The notes beneath the pieces were generated by a model. The model ran no database searches, was not told where the DNA came from, and saw only the letters and a list, made by a program, of their open reading frames with translations. From CAZNHL01 sp964572965 (GTDB lineage Bacteria > Bacteroidota > Bacteroidia > Cytophagales > UBA9547): a stretch of DNA of 39,455 nucleotides. Each line of letters opens with the position of its first letter. The stretch's first letter is position 1. The position numbers and the translations under genes were made by a program. The DNA lies in contig CAZNHL010000043.1 of NCBI GenBank assembly GCA_964572965.1, forward strand, positions 1 to 39,455, given 5' to 3'. This document shows, one piece after another, positions 24,601-35,583 of this stretch.

Positions 24601-27600
24601 GTTCCTGTAACAGTTAATCCTGCACCAGTTGCCACTGCTACACCAAACCCTGTTTCAATTTGTAGCGGAACTACGACCTCAATAGCATTAACTTCTGTTC
24701 CATCTGGTTCCACATTTGCCTGGACCGTGAGTACTACCGGTGTTGTATCAGGAGCATCAGCGGGGAGCGGTACATCAATTGCTCAGACTTTATCAGGAAA
24801 TGGCGTTGCCACCTACACGGTAACCCCAACTTTAGGTTCTTGTCCTGGTACTCCGATTACAGTTCCTGTAACAATAAGACCGAATCCTATTGCAATTGCT
24901 ACGCCAAACCCTGTTTCAATCTGTAGTGGTGCAACAACAAATATTGCATTAAGTTCAGCTCCTGCAGGTTCTACTTTTACATGGACAGTTAGTACTTCTG
25001 GTACAGTATCGGGAGCTTCTGGCGGCAGTGGTACTTCTATTGCTCAAACTTTGACGGGTAATGGTGTTGCTACTTATAATGTTATTCCAACATTAAACGG
25101 TTGCCCTGGTACACCAGTGAATGTACCTGTAACTGTAAGGCCTACACCTGCTGCGATAGCTACTCCAAATCCGGTTTCAATTTGTAGTGGGGCTACTACA
25201 TCAATAGCATTGACTTCAGTACCTACCGGTTCTTCTTTTGTCTGGACAGTAAGTACTACCGGCACAGTTTCGGGTGCATCAGCCGGAAGCGGAACTTCTA
25301 TTACACAAACGCTGACCGGTAATGGCGTTGCTACATATAGCGTTATTCCGACATTAAATGGTTGTCCTGGTACAGCTGTTTCGGTTCCGGTAACGGTTAG
25401 ACCTTTACCAACTTATGCCGGTACTGATACCGTGAAGATATGCAGTGGTGCAAATGTGAATACTACTTTGACTTCCAATCCTCCGGGAGCAAGTTTTACA
25501 TGGACAGTATTTGATGTGCAAGGCGTTTCCGGTGCCAGTGCCGGGTCTGGTACTTTATTAAATGATATTTTAGACGGAGATGGTTATGTTACTTATGAGT
25601 TAACTCCGACTTTGGCAGGATGCCCTGGACCTGTTGGTTACGTAACTGCTCGCGTTAAACCTCTTTCCCTTGCAATAGCAACCCCAAATCCGCAGGTGAT
25701 ATGTGCCGGTCAGTTTACTAATATTGCACTTACAAGTTTACCTTCAGGGGCAAGCTTTACATGGGTTGTTGTAAGTAATACGGGTGTCACTGGTTTTACG
25801 CCAAGTGGCTCTGGAAATTCAATTAATGATCAGTTATCTGGTTCGGGTACTATTCAATATCAGGTAACTCCAACACTGAATGGCTGTATAGGATATGACG
25901 CAATAGTTGATGTAACGGTTAATCCTAGACCTGTTGCCACGGCTACGCCAAATCCGGTTTCAATTTGTAGCGGAGCTACTACAGCTATTGCATTAACTTC
26001 TGTTCCAACAGGTTCTACATTTGCGTGGACAGTGAGTACTACAGGTACAGTTTCGGGAGCAACATCGGGTAGTGGTACTTCAATAGCTCAGACGCTTACC
26101 GGTGATGGAGTTGCGACTTATACTGTGACTCCAACTTTGGGATCTTGTCCAGGTACACCGATTACGGTACCTGTAACAGTTAATCCTTTACCTGTTGCTA
26201 CGGCTACACCAAACCCTGTTTCAATTTGTAGTGGAGCTACTACAGCCATTGCATTGACATCAGCTCCGGCCGGTTCAACATTTGCCTGGACTGTAAGTAC
26301 TACAGGTACAGTTTCGGGAGCAACATCGGGTAGTGGTACTTCAATAACTCAGATATTGACTGGTAATGGCATTGCTACTTATACCGTTACACCTACATTA
26401 GCGGGTTGTCCTGGTACACCGATCACAGTTCCTGTAACAGTGAATCCTTTGCCAGTTGCTACGGCTACGCCAAATCCTGTTTCAATTTGTAGCGGAGCTA
26501 CTACAGCTATTGCATTAACATCAGTACCAACGGGTTCTACATTTGCCTGGACAGTAAGCACAACCGGTACAGTTTCGGGAGCATTGGCCGGTAATGGTAC
26601 TACAATCGCACAAACCTTAATTGGTAATGGAACTGCTACATATAGCATTATCCCGTCATTAGGAGGTTGTCCTGGTCCTGCAATCACAGTTCCGGTAACC
26701 GTTAATCCGACCCCTGTTGCTACAGCCACACCCAACCCTGTTTCAATTTGTAGCGGAGCTACTACAGCCATTGCATTAACTTCTGTTCCAACAGGTTCAA
26801 CATTTGCCTGGACAGTGAGTACTACAGGTACAGTTTCCGGAGCAACATCGGGCACTGGTACTTCAATAGCCCAGACCCTTACCGGTGATGGCGTTGCTAC
26901 TTATACCGTTACACCTACCTTAGCGGGTTGCCCTGGTACACCGATTACAGTTCCTGTAACAGTGAATCCTTTACCAGTTGCTACAGCTACGCCAAACCCT
27001 GTTACAATTTGTAGCGGAACTGCTACGTCAATAGCATTGACCTCGGTTCCTGCCGGTTCAGCTTTTGCGTGGACAGTGAGTACTACCGGTACAGTTTCCG
27101 GTGCATTGGGAGGTAGTGGTACTTCTATAGCACAAACCCTTACCGGTAATGGAACCGCTACCTATAGCATTATCCCGTCATTAGGAGGTTGTCCTGGTCC
27201 TGCGATTACCGTTCCTGTAACCGTTAACCCGACTCCAGTTGCTACGGCTACCCCAAACCCTGTTTCAATTTGTAGCGGAGCTACTACAGCTATTGCATTA
27301 ACTTCTGTTCCAACAGNNNNNNNNNNNNNNNNNNNNNNNNNNNNNNNNNNNNNNNNNNNNNNNNNNNNNNNNNNNNNNNNNNNNNNNNNNNNNNNNNNNN
27401 NNNNNNNNNNNNNNNNGCTACGCCAAATCCTGTTTCAATTTGTAGCGGAGCTACTACAGCTATTGCATTAATATCCGTACCAACGGGTTCCACATTTGCG
27501 TGGACAGTGAGTACTACAGGTACCCTTTCCGGAGCAACATCGGGTAGTGGTACTTCAATAGCTCAGACATTAACTGGTAACGGTGTTGCCACTTACAGTG

Positions 27601-30600
27601 TTATTCCTACATTAAATGGTTGTTCCGGCTCTGCAATCACAGTTCCTGTAACAGTGAATCCTTTACCTGTTTATTCAGGTATTGATCCTGTTCAGATATG
27701 TAGCGGGGCAAATGTTAATTATTCTCTTCCTTCTACGCCGTCAGGCGCAAACTTTACCTGGACTGTTGTAGATGTGCAGGGTGTTTCAGGAGCAAGCGAC
27801 GGAGCCGGTACTACGATAAATGATTTACTGGATGGAGATGGTTATGTTACCTATGAATTGACTCCGACTTTGGCAGGATGTACAGGTCCAATTGACTCTG
27901 TAACAGTAAGAGTTACTCCTTTAGCATTAGCGATAGCAGATCCAAATCCTCAAACAATTTGTGCGGGGCAATTGACAAATATTTCAATTACGAGTTTGCC
28001 TCCGGGTGCCAGTTTCACTTGGACAGTAATCAGTAATACAGGTGTTACAGGCTTTACCCCAAGTGGTAGCGGTAATACAATCAATGATCAGTTGTTTGGT
28101 TCAGGTGTAATTCAGTATCAGATTACACCGACATTGAATGGTTGTGTGGGCTATGATGCTGTAGTAGATGTAACGGTAAACCCTACGGCTACGATTACAG
28201 CTACTCCTGATCCGGCACCTGTTTGTAGTGGTACGGCTGCTAATATCAGTTTGAGTACTAATCCTGCAGGGGCAGCATTAAGCTGGACTCCTATTAATGT
28301 ACCAGGTACAGTATCAGGTGCTGTTGCAGGAAGCGGTACTTTCATTCCCGATGTGTTAACCGGTTCTGGTGTGTTCTCTTATGAAATCACAGCTGATCTT
28401 GCCGGTTGCCAAAGTAAGGATACCGTTGAGGTAACCGTTAATCCTACTCCTGTTTATACCGGTAGTAAGGCACTAACAATATGTACAAACACAGCAGCTA
28501 ACTTCTCATTAATATCAGATCTTGGTAATAGCTTCTTTGTATGGAGTCCTGTAAGTAATACAGGAGTAACAGGAGATAACCCTGGTGCAGGAACAGAGCC
28601 TGCTGCTATTATCAATGATGTACTTGTGGGTGATGGTACTGTAGGGTATGAGATAATTCCTCAGTTTGGTGGATGTATTGGTAAAAAAGATACAGTATAT
28701 GTAACAGTGACACCAGCTCCGGTCGTAACGGCTACTCCAAATCTTCAAACGATTTGTACAGGTACATCTACTAATATTGTTCTGACTTCTGTGCCATCCG
28801 GAGCAACGTATGCATGGACTTCAACTGTGATTTCAGGTGCAGTAACAGGTAACAGTGCGGCAGGTACCGGATCACCGATAGCTGAGACTTTGACAGGTGC
28901 TGGTATTGTTGAGTATACAATTACACCAACTTTAGCTTGTCCGGGAGCTCCGGTTTCTGTTCAGGTAACAGTGAACCCTACGCCTGTAGTGACTGCTACA
29001 CCTGCTTCTCAATCAATTTGTACAGGTACGGCAACGAATATAGTTTTAGGTATTACTCCTGGAACGGCAACATTTAGCTGGACTTCTTCAGTACTATCGG
29101 GAACAGTTACTGGTAATGGTACAGGTACTGCTTCACCTATTGCAGAGACTTTGACTGGTAATGGTATTGTAGAGTATACAATTACACCAATGCTTGGTTT
29201 ATGCCCTGGGACACCGGTTAAAGTGCAGGTTACTGTTAATCCTTTACCTGTTGCAACTGCTACTCCGGCAACTCAAACAATTTGTAGCGGTACACCAACG
29301 AATATTGGATTAAGTTCAAGTCCGGCAGGAGCAACTTTTAACTGGACGCTTGCAACGCTTTCCGGCGCTGTGACAGGTAATACAAGCGGTTCCGGATCAA
29401 CTATAGCTGAGGTATTGAATGGAAATGGTATTGCAGAATATACAATTACACCAATGCTTGCATCTTGTGCAGGAACACCAATTAAGGTACCGGTTATTGT
29501 GAATCCTATCGCTATTATTGCAGCGAATCCGGATCCTGCAACAATTTGCAGTGGTTCTCCTGCTAATATTAATTTAACTACTGCTCCTGCAAGTGCATCT
29601 TTGACTTGGGTGCCTGTTGGTGTTCCTGCTACTATTACAGGAGCCACAGCGGGAACGGGAGCAGGTACAGGGGCTATCATTACAGATCTTCTCACAGGTT
29701 CGGGGAGTTTCTCTTATGAAATTACAGCAGACCTTGCAGGATGCCCAAGTAATTATACCCTGAATGTAACAGTAACTCCACCTCCGGTTTATACCGGTGA
29801 TACTGCTTTGACTATCTGTAGCAATAATCCGGTTAATCTTACATTGACATCAGCTCCTGCAAATGTGTTCTTTGTATGGAGTCCTGTTAGTAGTACAGGC
29901 GTAACGGGTGCTAACCCCGGTTCCGGAACAGGAGCTACAGCAGTGATTACTGATGTACTTGCAGGTGATGGGGTAGTAGCTTATGAGCTAATACCTCAGG
30001 TAGGCGGCTGCATAGGAATAAAAGATACAGTATATGTAACAGTTACACCAACACCAGTAGTAACGGCTAATCCTGCTAATTCTACTATATGTACAGGTGC
30101 ACAAACAGGTATTTCGGTAAATGCTACTGCAGGAACAAATGTTACATGGACTTCAATAGTTGTTTCGGGGACTGTGACGGGCAATACTGCATCAGGTTCA
30201 GGTACTTCGATTGCAGAAACGCTGAGCGGCGATGGTGTAGTAGCTTATATTATTAATGGTACTTTAGGAACTTGTTTGGCGGATGATGATACTGCTTTCG
30301 TAACAGTAACGCCTGCTCCTGTTATTTCATTCTCTTCAGATACTGTTGTTTGTTCTGGTTCAACTACTGCTGTGAGCTTAAGCAGTGTACCGGCGGGAGC
30401 TTCGTTTAGCTGGATGCCATATGATATTCAGGGGGCAATTATTGGCGTTGGATCAGGCCCTTCTGTAGGTACAACTATTAGCGATCAACTGGAAGGCTGG
30501 GGAGTAGTTTATTATCAGGTAACAGCAGATATTGGCGGAGGTTGCCAGTCTATGGATACTGTAGTGATAAGAGTCGATTCTCTACCTGTTTATGTCGGCA

Positions 30601-32489
30601 ATCATAATTATACCATTTGCGGAAGAGAACCTTTATCAATACCTCTTATAAGCAGCCCGGCGGGAGCGGCATTTAACTGGACAGTAACCGCTGACCCTAC
30701 GGTTATTGGTGCTGCACCGGGATCTGGAGTGGTGCTGAATCCTACTCTTGATGGGGAAGGTAAAGTAAGTTACTTTATAACAGCAACCCGTGGTGCTTGT
30801 ACAGGTCCTCAGGATTCAATTATAGTAGTAGTTAAACCAATTCCGTCTGATGGTTCAATTAGCGGAGCGGATGCCATTTGCGATTTTACAAAGACATATA
30901 ACTACCAATTAAACCCGGTTATAACCGGAAATAATCTTAGTATTCAGTGGAGTGCATCGGGAGGTGTTGTTAATTCTGGTAACAATTCAAGTGTTGCCAA
31001 TATTACTTGGAATGATCCTCCGTCAAGTGTTAATGTAATTATTACTAATACAGTGTCTTTATGTTCTTACACTAAGACGTTGAGTGTTGGTAAAGGTATT
31101 TCAGAAGATCCTGCATTCTCTTATCCTAATTTCGGGTATTTGTGTACAGGAGATGGCATTGCATTGGCGACTTACAGTTCGGCAGGTGTTTTCTCTTGTG
31201 ATGATCCTAATTTGATCCTGAATGCGTCTAACGGTACAATTAACCTGACATTAAGTAAAGTTTCAAATGTTCCTTATAAAATTAAGCATAAAGTAGGTAC
31301 GGGCGCTTGCAGCGATTCAACCATAGTATCAGTAACGATATTTAAATCGCCAGGCAAGCCAGAATTACTTACGACTTCAGATACTGTAGTGTGTGATTTC
31401 TCTAAAAATTATACTTACATATTTAAAGTAACTCATACTGATGAAATTTTATTAAGACAGCAGTATATAAGAGGAGGAAAAGTAGTGGCAGCAATACAGC
31501 CAAATCCTACATTTACTGATCCTGTTACTTTTGATACAATAACAGTTAAATGGAGTAACAATCCGGACTCTCTGATTCATAATATTAGTTATCAGGCAGC
31601 AGGGCTTATTTGCCTTAGTCCTGTAGCGTATCAGCAGATTTATACAGACACACTTTATAGCAGATTCCATTATGTTACTACCGAGGAGCTTAATGAACCG
31701 GATGTTCTGCTGAATTTCAGGTTGTTTGCTACCAATCCCAAAGACAGCGGAACTGTTTACAGAAGAACTGCAACACCAGTTTTAGGAGCTTGGGAACCAT
31801 TACTGAATATAAAACAGGGTGATACTTCTTTTGTAGATCTTTCTCCTGTACCAGGAACATCGCAGTCTACTTTTGATTATAAGATTGCAGGAAATGATCA
31901 GTGTGGTAATTTGAGAGAAAGTTTCCCTAGCAGAACTATTTTGTTAGGTGGTGTTGTAGATAATAATGTCTTGACTACATCATTAAGCTGGAGTCCGTAC
32001 CTTGACTGGACTTATTTAGGAGGAGTTTCGGAGTATCAGCTTTACCATAAACAGGATGATGAAACAGATTTTACATTGTTAGCGACAATTAATACTTTGA
32101 ATGATCTTACATACATTCACAGAAATGTGACAACAGGAGCTAAGCATTGCTATAGAATAAAGGCTGTGAGTTTGGCGGATGGAACTAATAATAATGCTGT
32201 TTATACTTCCTGGTCTAACTCAATCTGTGTCACATATGCGAGAGAAATTCACATATACAATTCATTCTCACCGAATGGGGATAGTAAAAATGAATTCTTC
32301 TATATCGATAATATTAATTTATATCCTGATAGCGAAGTATATGTGTTGAACAGATGGGGTGAAAGAGTATTCCATAAAAAGGGTTATAATAATGACTGGG
32401 ACGGTGCAGGTTTACCGGAAGGTACCTATTTCTATATCGTGAAAGCGAATGGGAAAGAGTACAAGGGATCTATTTTACTGGCCAGATAA
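21682..32489 (+). CDS. Giant PKD-like repeat adhesin with CHU_C T9SS sorting domain (assembly gap inside)
   Basis: At least 3,568 residues are visible and the gene is interrupted by 100 Ns at 27317-27416. Order: signal peptide (about 1-31, ending NANAQ); SprB-like domain (about 32-115); an Ig-like and a PKD-like segment (about 118-285); at least 32 PKD-like units of about 87 residues (ATPNPVSICSGATTSIALTS, then FAWTVSTTGTVSGASAGSGT, then VTPTLxxCPG...VPVTVNP); further Ig-like segments; a fibronectin-III-like domain (SEYQLYHKQDDETDF); and a C-terminal CHU_C/gliding-type domain (YNSFSPNGDSKNEFFYIDNI, NRWGERVFHK, PEGTYFYIVKANGKEYKG). It is secreted by T9SS as a surface filament or adhesin, paralleling SprB, with PorP/SprF encoded next. 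The start is ATG 21682 or 21685. The reading frame upstream and downstream of the Ns differs only because the gap size is arbitrary. Confidence 0.9.
22537..30838 (+). repeat. Tandem array of PKD-like units, period 261 bp where homogeneous
   Basis: The word around 'atttgtagtgg/atttgtagcgg' (ICSG) recurs every 261 bases, for example near 22570, 22831, 23092, 23353, 23614, 23875 and 24136, and again from about 25960 to 27268. I count 19 units before the gap and 13 after. Two near-identical blocks (units 1-11, mostly ICSGATTS; units 14-20, mostly ICSGATTA) are separated by a diverged pair (ICSGANVN, then ICAGQ). That pair recurs after the gap (units 21-22), where units become progressively more diverged. 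Confidence 0.92.
27317..27416. other. Assembly gap of 100 Ns inside the repeat array
   Basis: Exactly 100 Ns, a conventional placeholder for a gap of unknown size. The last 70 bases before it and the first bases after it (gctacgccaaatcc) are the same part of the repeat unit, so the array resumes at the phase of 27247. The true missing length is therefore expected to be 191 + 261n bases, which also restores the reading frame. Confidence 0.93.
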
Positions 32490-32502
32490 TAATTGAAAGG
32501 AA

Positions 32503-33450
32503 ATGCGTAGGCTCATATTTTTCATATTGTTTATTTTCGTAGGACTTGGAGTTCGTGCCCAGCAGGACATGGAGCCTCATTACAGTCACTTTATGTTTAA
32601 CAGAATGTTGTTCAATCCGGCGTTTACCGGAGTGGGGACAGCTGTAAATGCAAACTTCCTTTTCAGGAAGCAATGGGTTAATTTTCCCGGAGCTCCTATG
32701 AATCAGATGCTGAATGTAAGCGCACCATTAACCAAGTATAATATGGGTGTGGGCGGGTCTCTATGGCACGATCAGGCTGGTTTGCAGAGAACTGTTAACT
32801 TTCAGGGAAATTATGGCTATCATATCAAAAGCGGTAGTAATACTTTCTCTTTAGGGTTGTCAGCAGGAATAAAGCAAGTAACTGTAGATGTAGATAAGAT
32901 AGATGCGAAGGATCCGGACGACGCTACTTTATATGGTACTGCACGGAGCCCTATTGTAGCAGATTTCGGCTTTGGATTGGCTTATACGAGAGGTAATTTC
33001 TATAGTGGTTTGTCTGTAACTCACTTGAACCAGGCGGCAGTGAAATTCAATAACGGAGCTGCCAATACCCGCTTGAGAAGACACTATTATGGAACTATCG
33101 GTTATAAATATGATATTGATCCATATTTCTCGCTGAAACCTTCTGTCTTGTTACGATATGTTGATTATGGAGTTCCTTTCCAGGGAGACTTCAATGTATT
33201 GCTTGATTATATGAGTGGTGTCTGGGGAGGGCTGGGTTACCGTACCGGAGACGCTATGAGCTTTATGATTGGTACTCAGCTGAATAAACTGAATATGGGT
33301 ATCAATGAAGCAATTAAGATTGGGTATGCTTATGAACTGTCTGTTTCAAGGGTGCCTAAGTACAGTGCCGGTTCTCACGAAATTTACCTGGCATATGAGT
33401 TTAAACGTAAAGAGAAAGTACATACTCCTAAATTCTTAAAGATCGAGTAA
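32503..33450 (+). CDS. PorP/SprF family type IX secretion outer-membrane protein
   Basis: 315 residues, signal peptide 1-19 (ending VRAQ), then the family opening QDMEPHYSHFMFNRMLFNPAFTGVG and FLFRKQWVNFPGAPMNQMLNVSAPL, then successive beta-strands to the end (HEIYLAYEFKRK). This is the PorP/SprF family (TIGR03519). Members are barrels that are often encoded directly after a large CHU_C-type T9SS cargo and are needed to export or hold that specific cargo, as SprF is for SprB. The gene begins 13 bases after the adhesin stop with a GAAAGGA ribosome binding site, and its stop codon overlaps the next start (TAATG). It is the natural partner of the adhesin. Confidence 0.93.
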   Translation: MRRLIFFILFIFVGLGVRAQQDMEPHYSHFMFNRMLFNPAFTGVGTAVNANFLFRKQWVNFPGAPMNQMLNVSAPLTKYNMGVGGSLWHDQAGLQRTVNFQGNYGYHIKSGSNTFSLGLSAGIKQVTVDVDKIDAKDPDDATLYGTARSPIVADFGFGLAYTRGNFYSGLSVTHLNQAAVKFNNGAANTRLRRHYYGTIGYKYDIDPYFSLKPSVLLRYVDYGVPFQGDFNVLLDYMSGVWGGLGYRTGDAMSFMIGTQLNKLNMGINEAIKIGYAYELSVSRVPKYSAGSHEIYLAYEFKRKEKVHTPKFLKIE

Positions 33451-34772
33451 TGGAAAAAGATATTGTATTGTTTGGAGCGGGTAGGTCTTCTTCTAATCTG
33501 ATCGAATATTTGGCTGATTTCTGCAAAGAATCAGCCTTTTTTCTTAAAGTGGTTGATGTAAAACAACCGGATGACTGGCAACAGGCAGAGAAAGTGATTT
33601 TTGTGAGCGGTAGTGTTGAAGATGCTGTTTTCAGGGCTACACATATTAGTAGTGCGGCTATAGTTATTTCGCTTTTGCCGCCACTTTTGCATGCATTAGT
33701 GGCTGAAGATTGTGTGATTCTGAAAAGAAATCTGATTACAGCTTCTTATGTGTCTGCTGAGATTAATGACTTATCTGAAAGAGCCAAAGCCAACGGTGTA
33801 TCTATATTGATGGAATGCGGGCTTGATCCGGGTATAGACCATATGTCTGCGATGAAGGTAATTGATGGATTAAAGAGAGAAGGTGCCCTTGTGACAGGCT
33901 TCAGGTCTTTTTGTGGAGGGCTGGTAGCTCCGGAATCAGATGATAATCCATGGCATTATAAGTTTACCTGGAACCCTATGAATGTCGTATTGGCAGGGCA
34001 GGGTGGTATTTCACAATACAAAGAAGACGGACAGGTGAAATGGGTGCCATATCATCGCTTGTTTGAGCGTACATGGGAAGTTGAAATTCCGGGATTGACA
34101 AAGATGGAGGTCTATCCTAACAGGGATTCGCTGGGATACCAGTCTGTTTATGGTTTGAAAGACTGTAAAACCTTTGTGAGGGGAACTATCAGGTATGCCG
34201 GTTACTCTAAAGCCTGGGACGCTTTTGTAAAAGCAGGACTTACTGACCATAGCAGAGTTATTGATTGCCAGGGATTGACTTATAGGCAATGGCTTAGCGG
34301 CTATCTGAGGGGAAATGTCGGTGATGTTAAAGATAATTTTGCTGATTATGTAGGTTTGTCTTCCGAAGAAATAGATAAAATAGAGTGGCTGGGGCTATTC
34401 AGTGATAATTTGATTCCTCTTGCTCAGGGAACTTCTGCCGAAATACTATTTAGCATTTTAACGGAAAAATGGGCTATTGCTGCGACCGATAAAGACATGG
34501 TAGTGATGGTACATTATTTTGATTATATCAAAGATGGAGTGACTCATTCATTAATGTCATGGATGATTGACAAGGGGCGTGACCGTAAGTTTACTGCTAT
34601 GGCAAAGACGGTAGGGTTGCCGCTGGGAATTGTGGCAAAATTATTTGTTACAGGAAAAGTGAAGTTGGAACCGGGTGTGCAGATTCCGATAACGAAAGAA
34701 ATATATGAGCCGGTTTTAGCAGAATTGGCTTTAAATGGAATTGCTTTTGAGGAATTGAGGGTTGACAATTGA
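33450..34772 (+). CDS. Saccharopine dehydrogenase family protein
   Basis: 440 residues, cytoplasmic. The N-terminal Rossmann fold starts IVLFGAGRSSSNLIEYL (5-21), the catalytic-domain signature MECGLDPGIDHMSAMK lies at about 121-136, and FRSFCGGLVAPESDDNPWHYKFTWNP follows, as in the glutamate-forming saccharopine reductase (Lys9-type) group. In fungi the reaction is 2-aminoadipate semialdehyde plus glutamate to saccharopine; bacterial members may act in lysine breakdown or on other imines, and the substrate here is not proven. The ATG overlaps the PorP stop by one base, so translation is coupled to a T9SS protein, an odd partnership that may simply be chance operon growth. No terminator is visible downstream. 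Confidence 0.88.
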   Translation: MEKDIVLFGAGRSSSNLIEYLADFCKESAFFLKVVDVKQPDDWQQAEKVIFVSGSVEDAVFRATHISSAAIVISLLPPLLHALVAEDCVILKRNLITASYVSAEINDLSERAKANGVSILMECGLDPGIDHMSAMKVIDGLKREGALVTGFRSFCGGLVAPESDDNPWHYKFTWNPMNVVLAGQGGISQYKEDGQVKWVPYHRLFERTWEVEIPGLTKMEVYPNRDSLGYQSVYGLKDCKTFVRGTIRYAGYSKAWDAFVKAGLTDHSRVIDCQGLTYRQWLSGYLRGNVGDVKDNFADYVGLSSEEIDKIEWLGLFSDNLIPLAQGTSAEILFSILTEKWAIAATDKDMVVMVHYFDYIKDGVTHSLMSWMIDKGRDRKFTAMAKTVGLPLGIVAKLFVTGKVKLEPGVQIPITKEIYEPVLAELALNGIAFEELRVDN

Positions 34773-34895
34773 TAGTTGGCAATGTGGAACAAAGCGAAGT
34801 GGGATTAATCAACGGATAGGGTTTGTCCTCTACTCGTTTTATAAGCTGTCGGGTTAAAATCAACATAGAAAAATTTGCCATAATGCAGCTTATTT

Positions 34896-35498
34896 TCATA
34901 TTAACCGTCTTACTTTTTGTTTGTAGTCCAGGTAAGTTTGCCCGTGTTCTTTAGTCAAAAACTCTTCTTCAAGCCTGATTTGAATTTGAATTAAGACGTA
35001 GCCTAAAACTAAAAATAATGCTGTCAAAGAGTTTGGAGTTGTAAGGAATAGTCCGATTAAGCTTAATATCATTCCAAAGAAAATCGGGTTTCTGGAAATG
35101 GAAAAAAGCCCGCTCGTAATTAAGTCAGTTTTTGTTTCGTTGTCAATGCCAATTCTCCAAGAGTTTTTCATGTGCCTTTGAGCAATAACAGTCCAAACTA
35201 AAGCAATAAATAGAATTGAAAGTCCTGCATATTTAAAGGTCAATGTGTCAAAATAATTTATTGTTAAAAATTGAGTATGCCATGCAGGTAAAGCTGCAAA
35301 AACCACTGTGTAAATAAAGATAGCAATAAGTGTCAATTTGAAGTAAAGCCCGATGAGTCCAAATGCACTGTCGTCCTTAGGCAGTACAAGCGGATTTTTT
35401 CCAATGCGTCTGGCAACAATTATACTCTTCAGAAAGAAAGCAAGTCCGAAGTAAATAATAAAATATATGGGTAGTGTAAGTCTAAGAATGTCGGTCAT
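34896..35498 (-). CDS. Isoprenylcysteine carboxylmethyltransferase (ICMT/PEMT)-family membrane protein
   Basis: 200 residues with about five membrane segments (7-28, 50-72, 88-106, 138-153, 156-173). The C-terminal part holds the family's AdoMet-binding signature: GLFSISRNPIFFGMILSLIGL (130-150, Arg-Asn-Pro at 136-138), paired acidic residues RLEEEF (175-180) and TYLDYKQKVRR (188-198). Bacterial proteins of this kind methylate lipids, isoprenoid or small substrates; few have known substrates and there is no prenylated-protein system here, so the exact reaction is open. It is the first of a run of leftward genes whose functions are unrelated to each other. The 123-base gap to the saccharopine dehydrogenase-family gene shows no clear feature. 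Confidence 0.85.
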   Translation of the reverse strand: MTDILRLTLPIYFIIYFGLAFFLKSIIVARRIGKNPLVLPKDDSAFGLIGLYFKLTLIAIFIYTVVFAALPAWHTQFLTINYFDTLTFKYAGLSILFIALVWTVIAQRHMKNSWRIGIDNETKTDLITSGLFSISRNPIFFGMILSLIGLFLTTPNSLTALFLVLGYVLIQIQIRLEEEFLTKEHGQTYLDYKQKVRRLI

Positions 35499-35583
35499 TT
35501 TATTTCGTTTTGGGGATGGAATAGCTTTAGTAGCGGCTGGACATTTTCCAATGCAAAACCAGCATAATTTAGAGTAGAATTTA

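Noticed and set aside
23508..26855. Several long minus-strand open frames inside the adhesin repeats, with internally repetitive Val/Pro/Ala-rich products
   Set aside because: They are antisense shadows: a repeat whose antisense frame lacks stops stays open over many units. They have no ribosome binding sites or signal and mirror the 261-base period exactly.
27317..27471. Apparent frameshift and premature end of the giant adhesin after the Ns
   Set aside because: The placeholder of 100 Ns has an arbitrary length; repeat phase and frame agree with a single gene if the gap is 191 + 261n.
22537..30838. Regular repeats considered as a CRISPR array
   Set aside because: The period is 261 bases, the units are continuous coding sequence with no unique spacers, and no cas genes are nearby.
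34773..34895. Possible further attC-like element between the saccharopine dehydrogenase-family gene and the ICMT-family gene
   Set aside because: I found no TAAC/GTTA core pair or nested arms here, only low-complexity 'ttgacaattgatagttgg' sequence common between Bacteroidota genes.
35499..35583. Possible attC-like element between the ICMT-family gene and the 237-residue lipoprotein gene
   Set aside because: The 85-base spacer contains a gctttag/agcggctgg stretch but no complementary core or arm pair.
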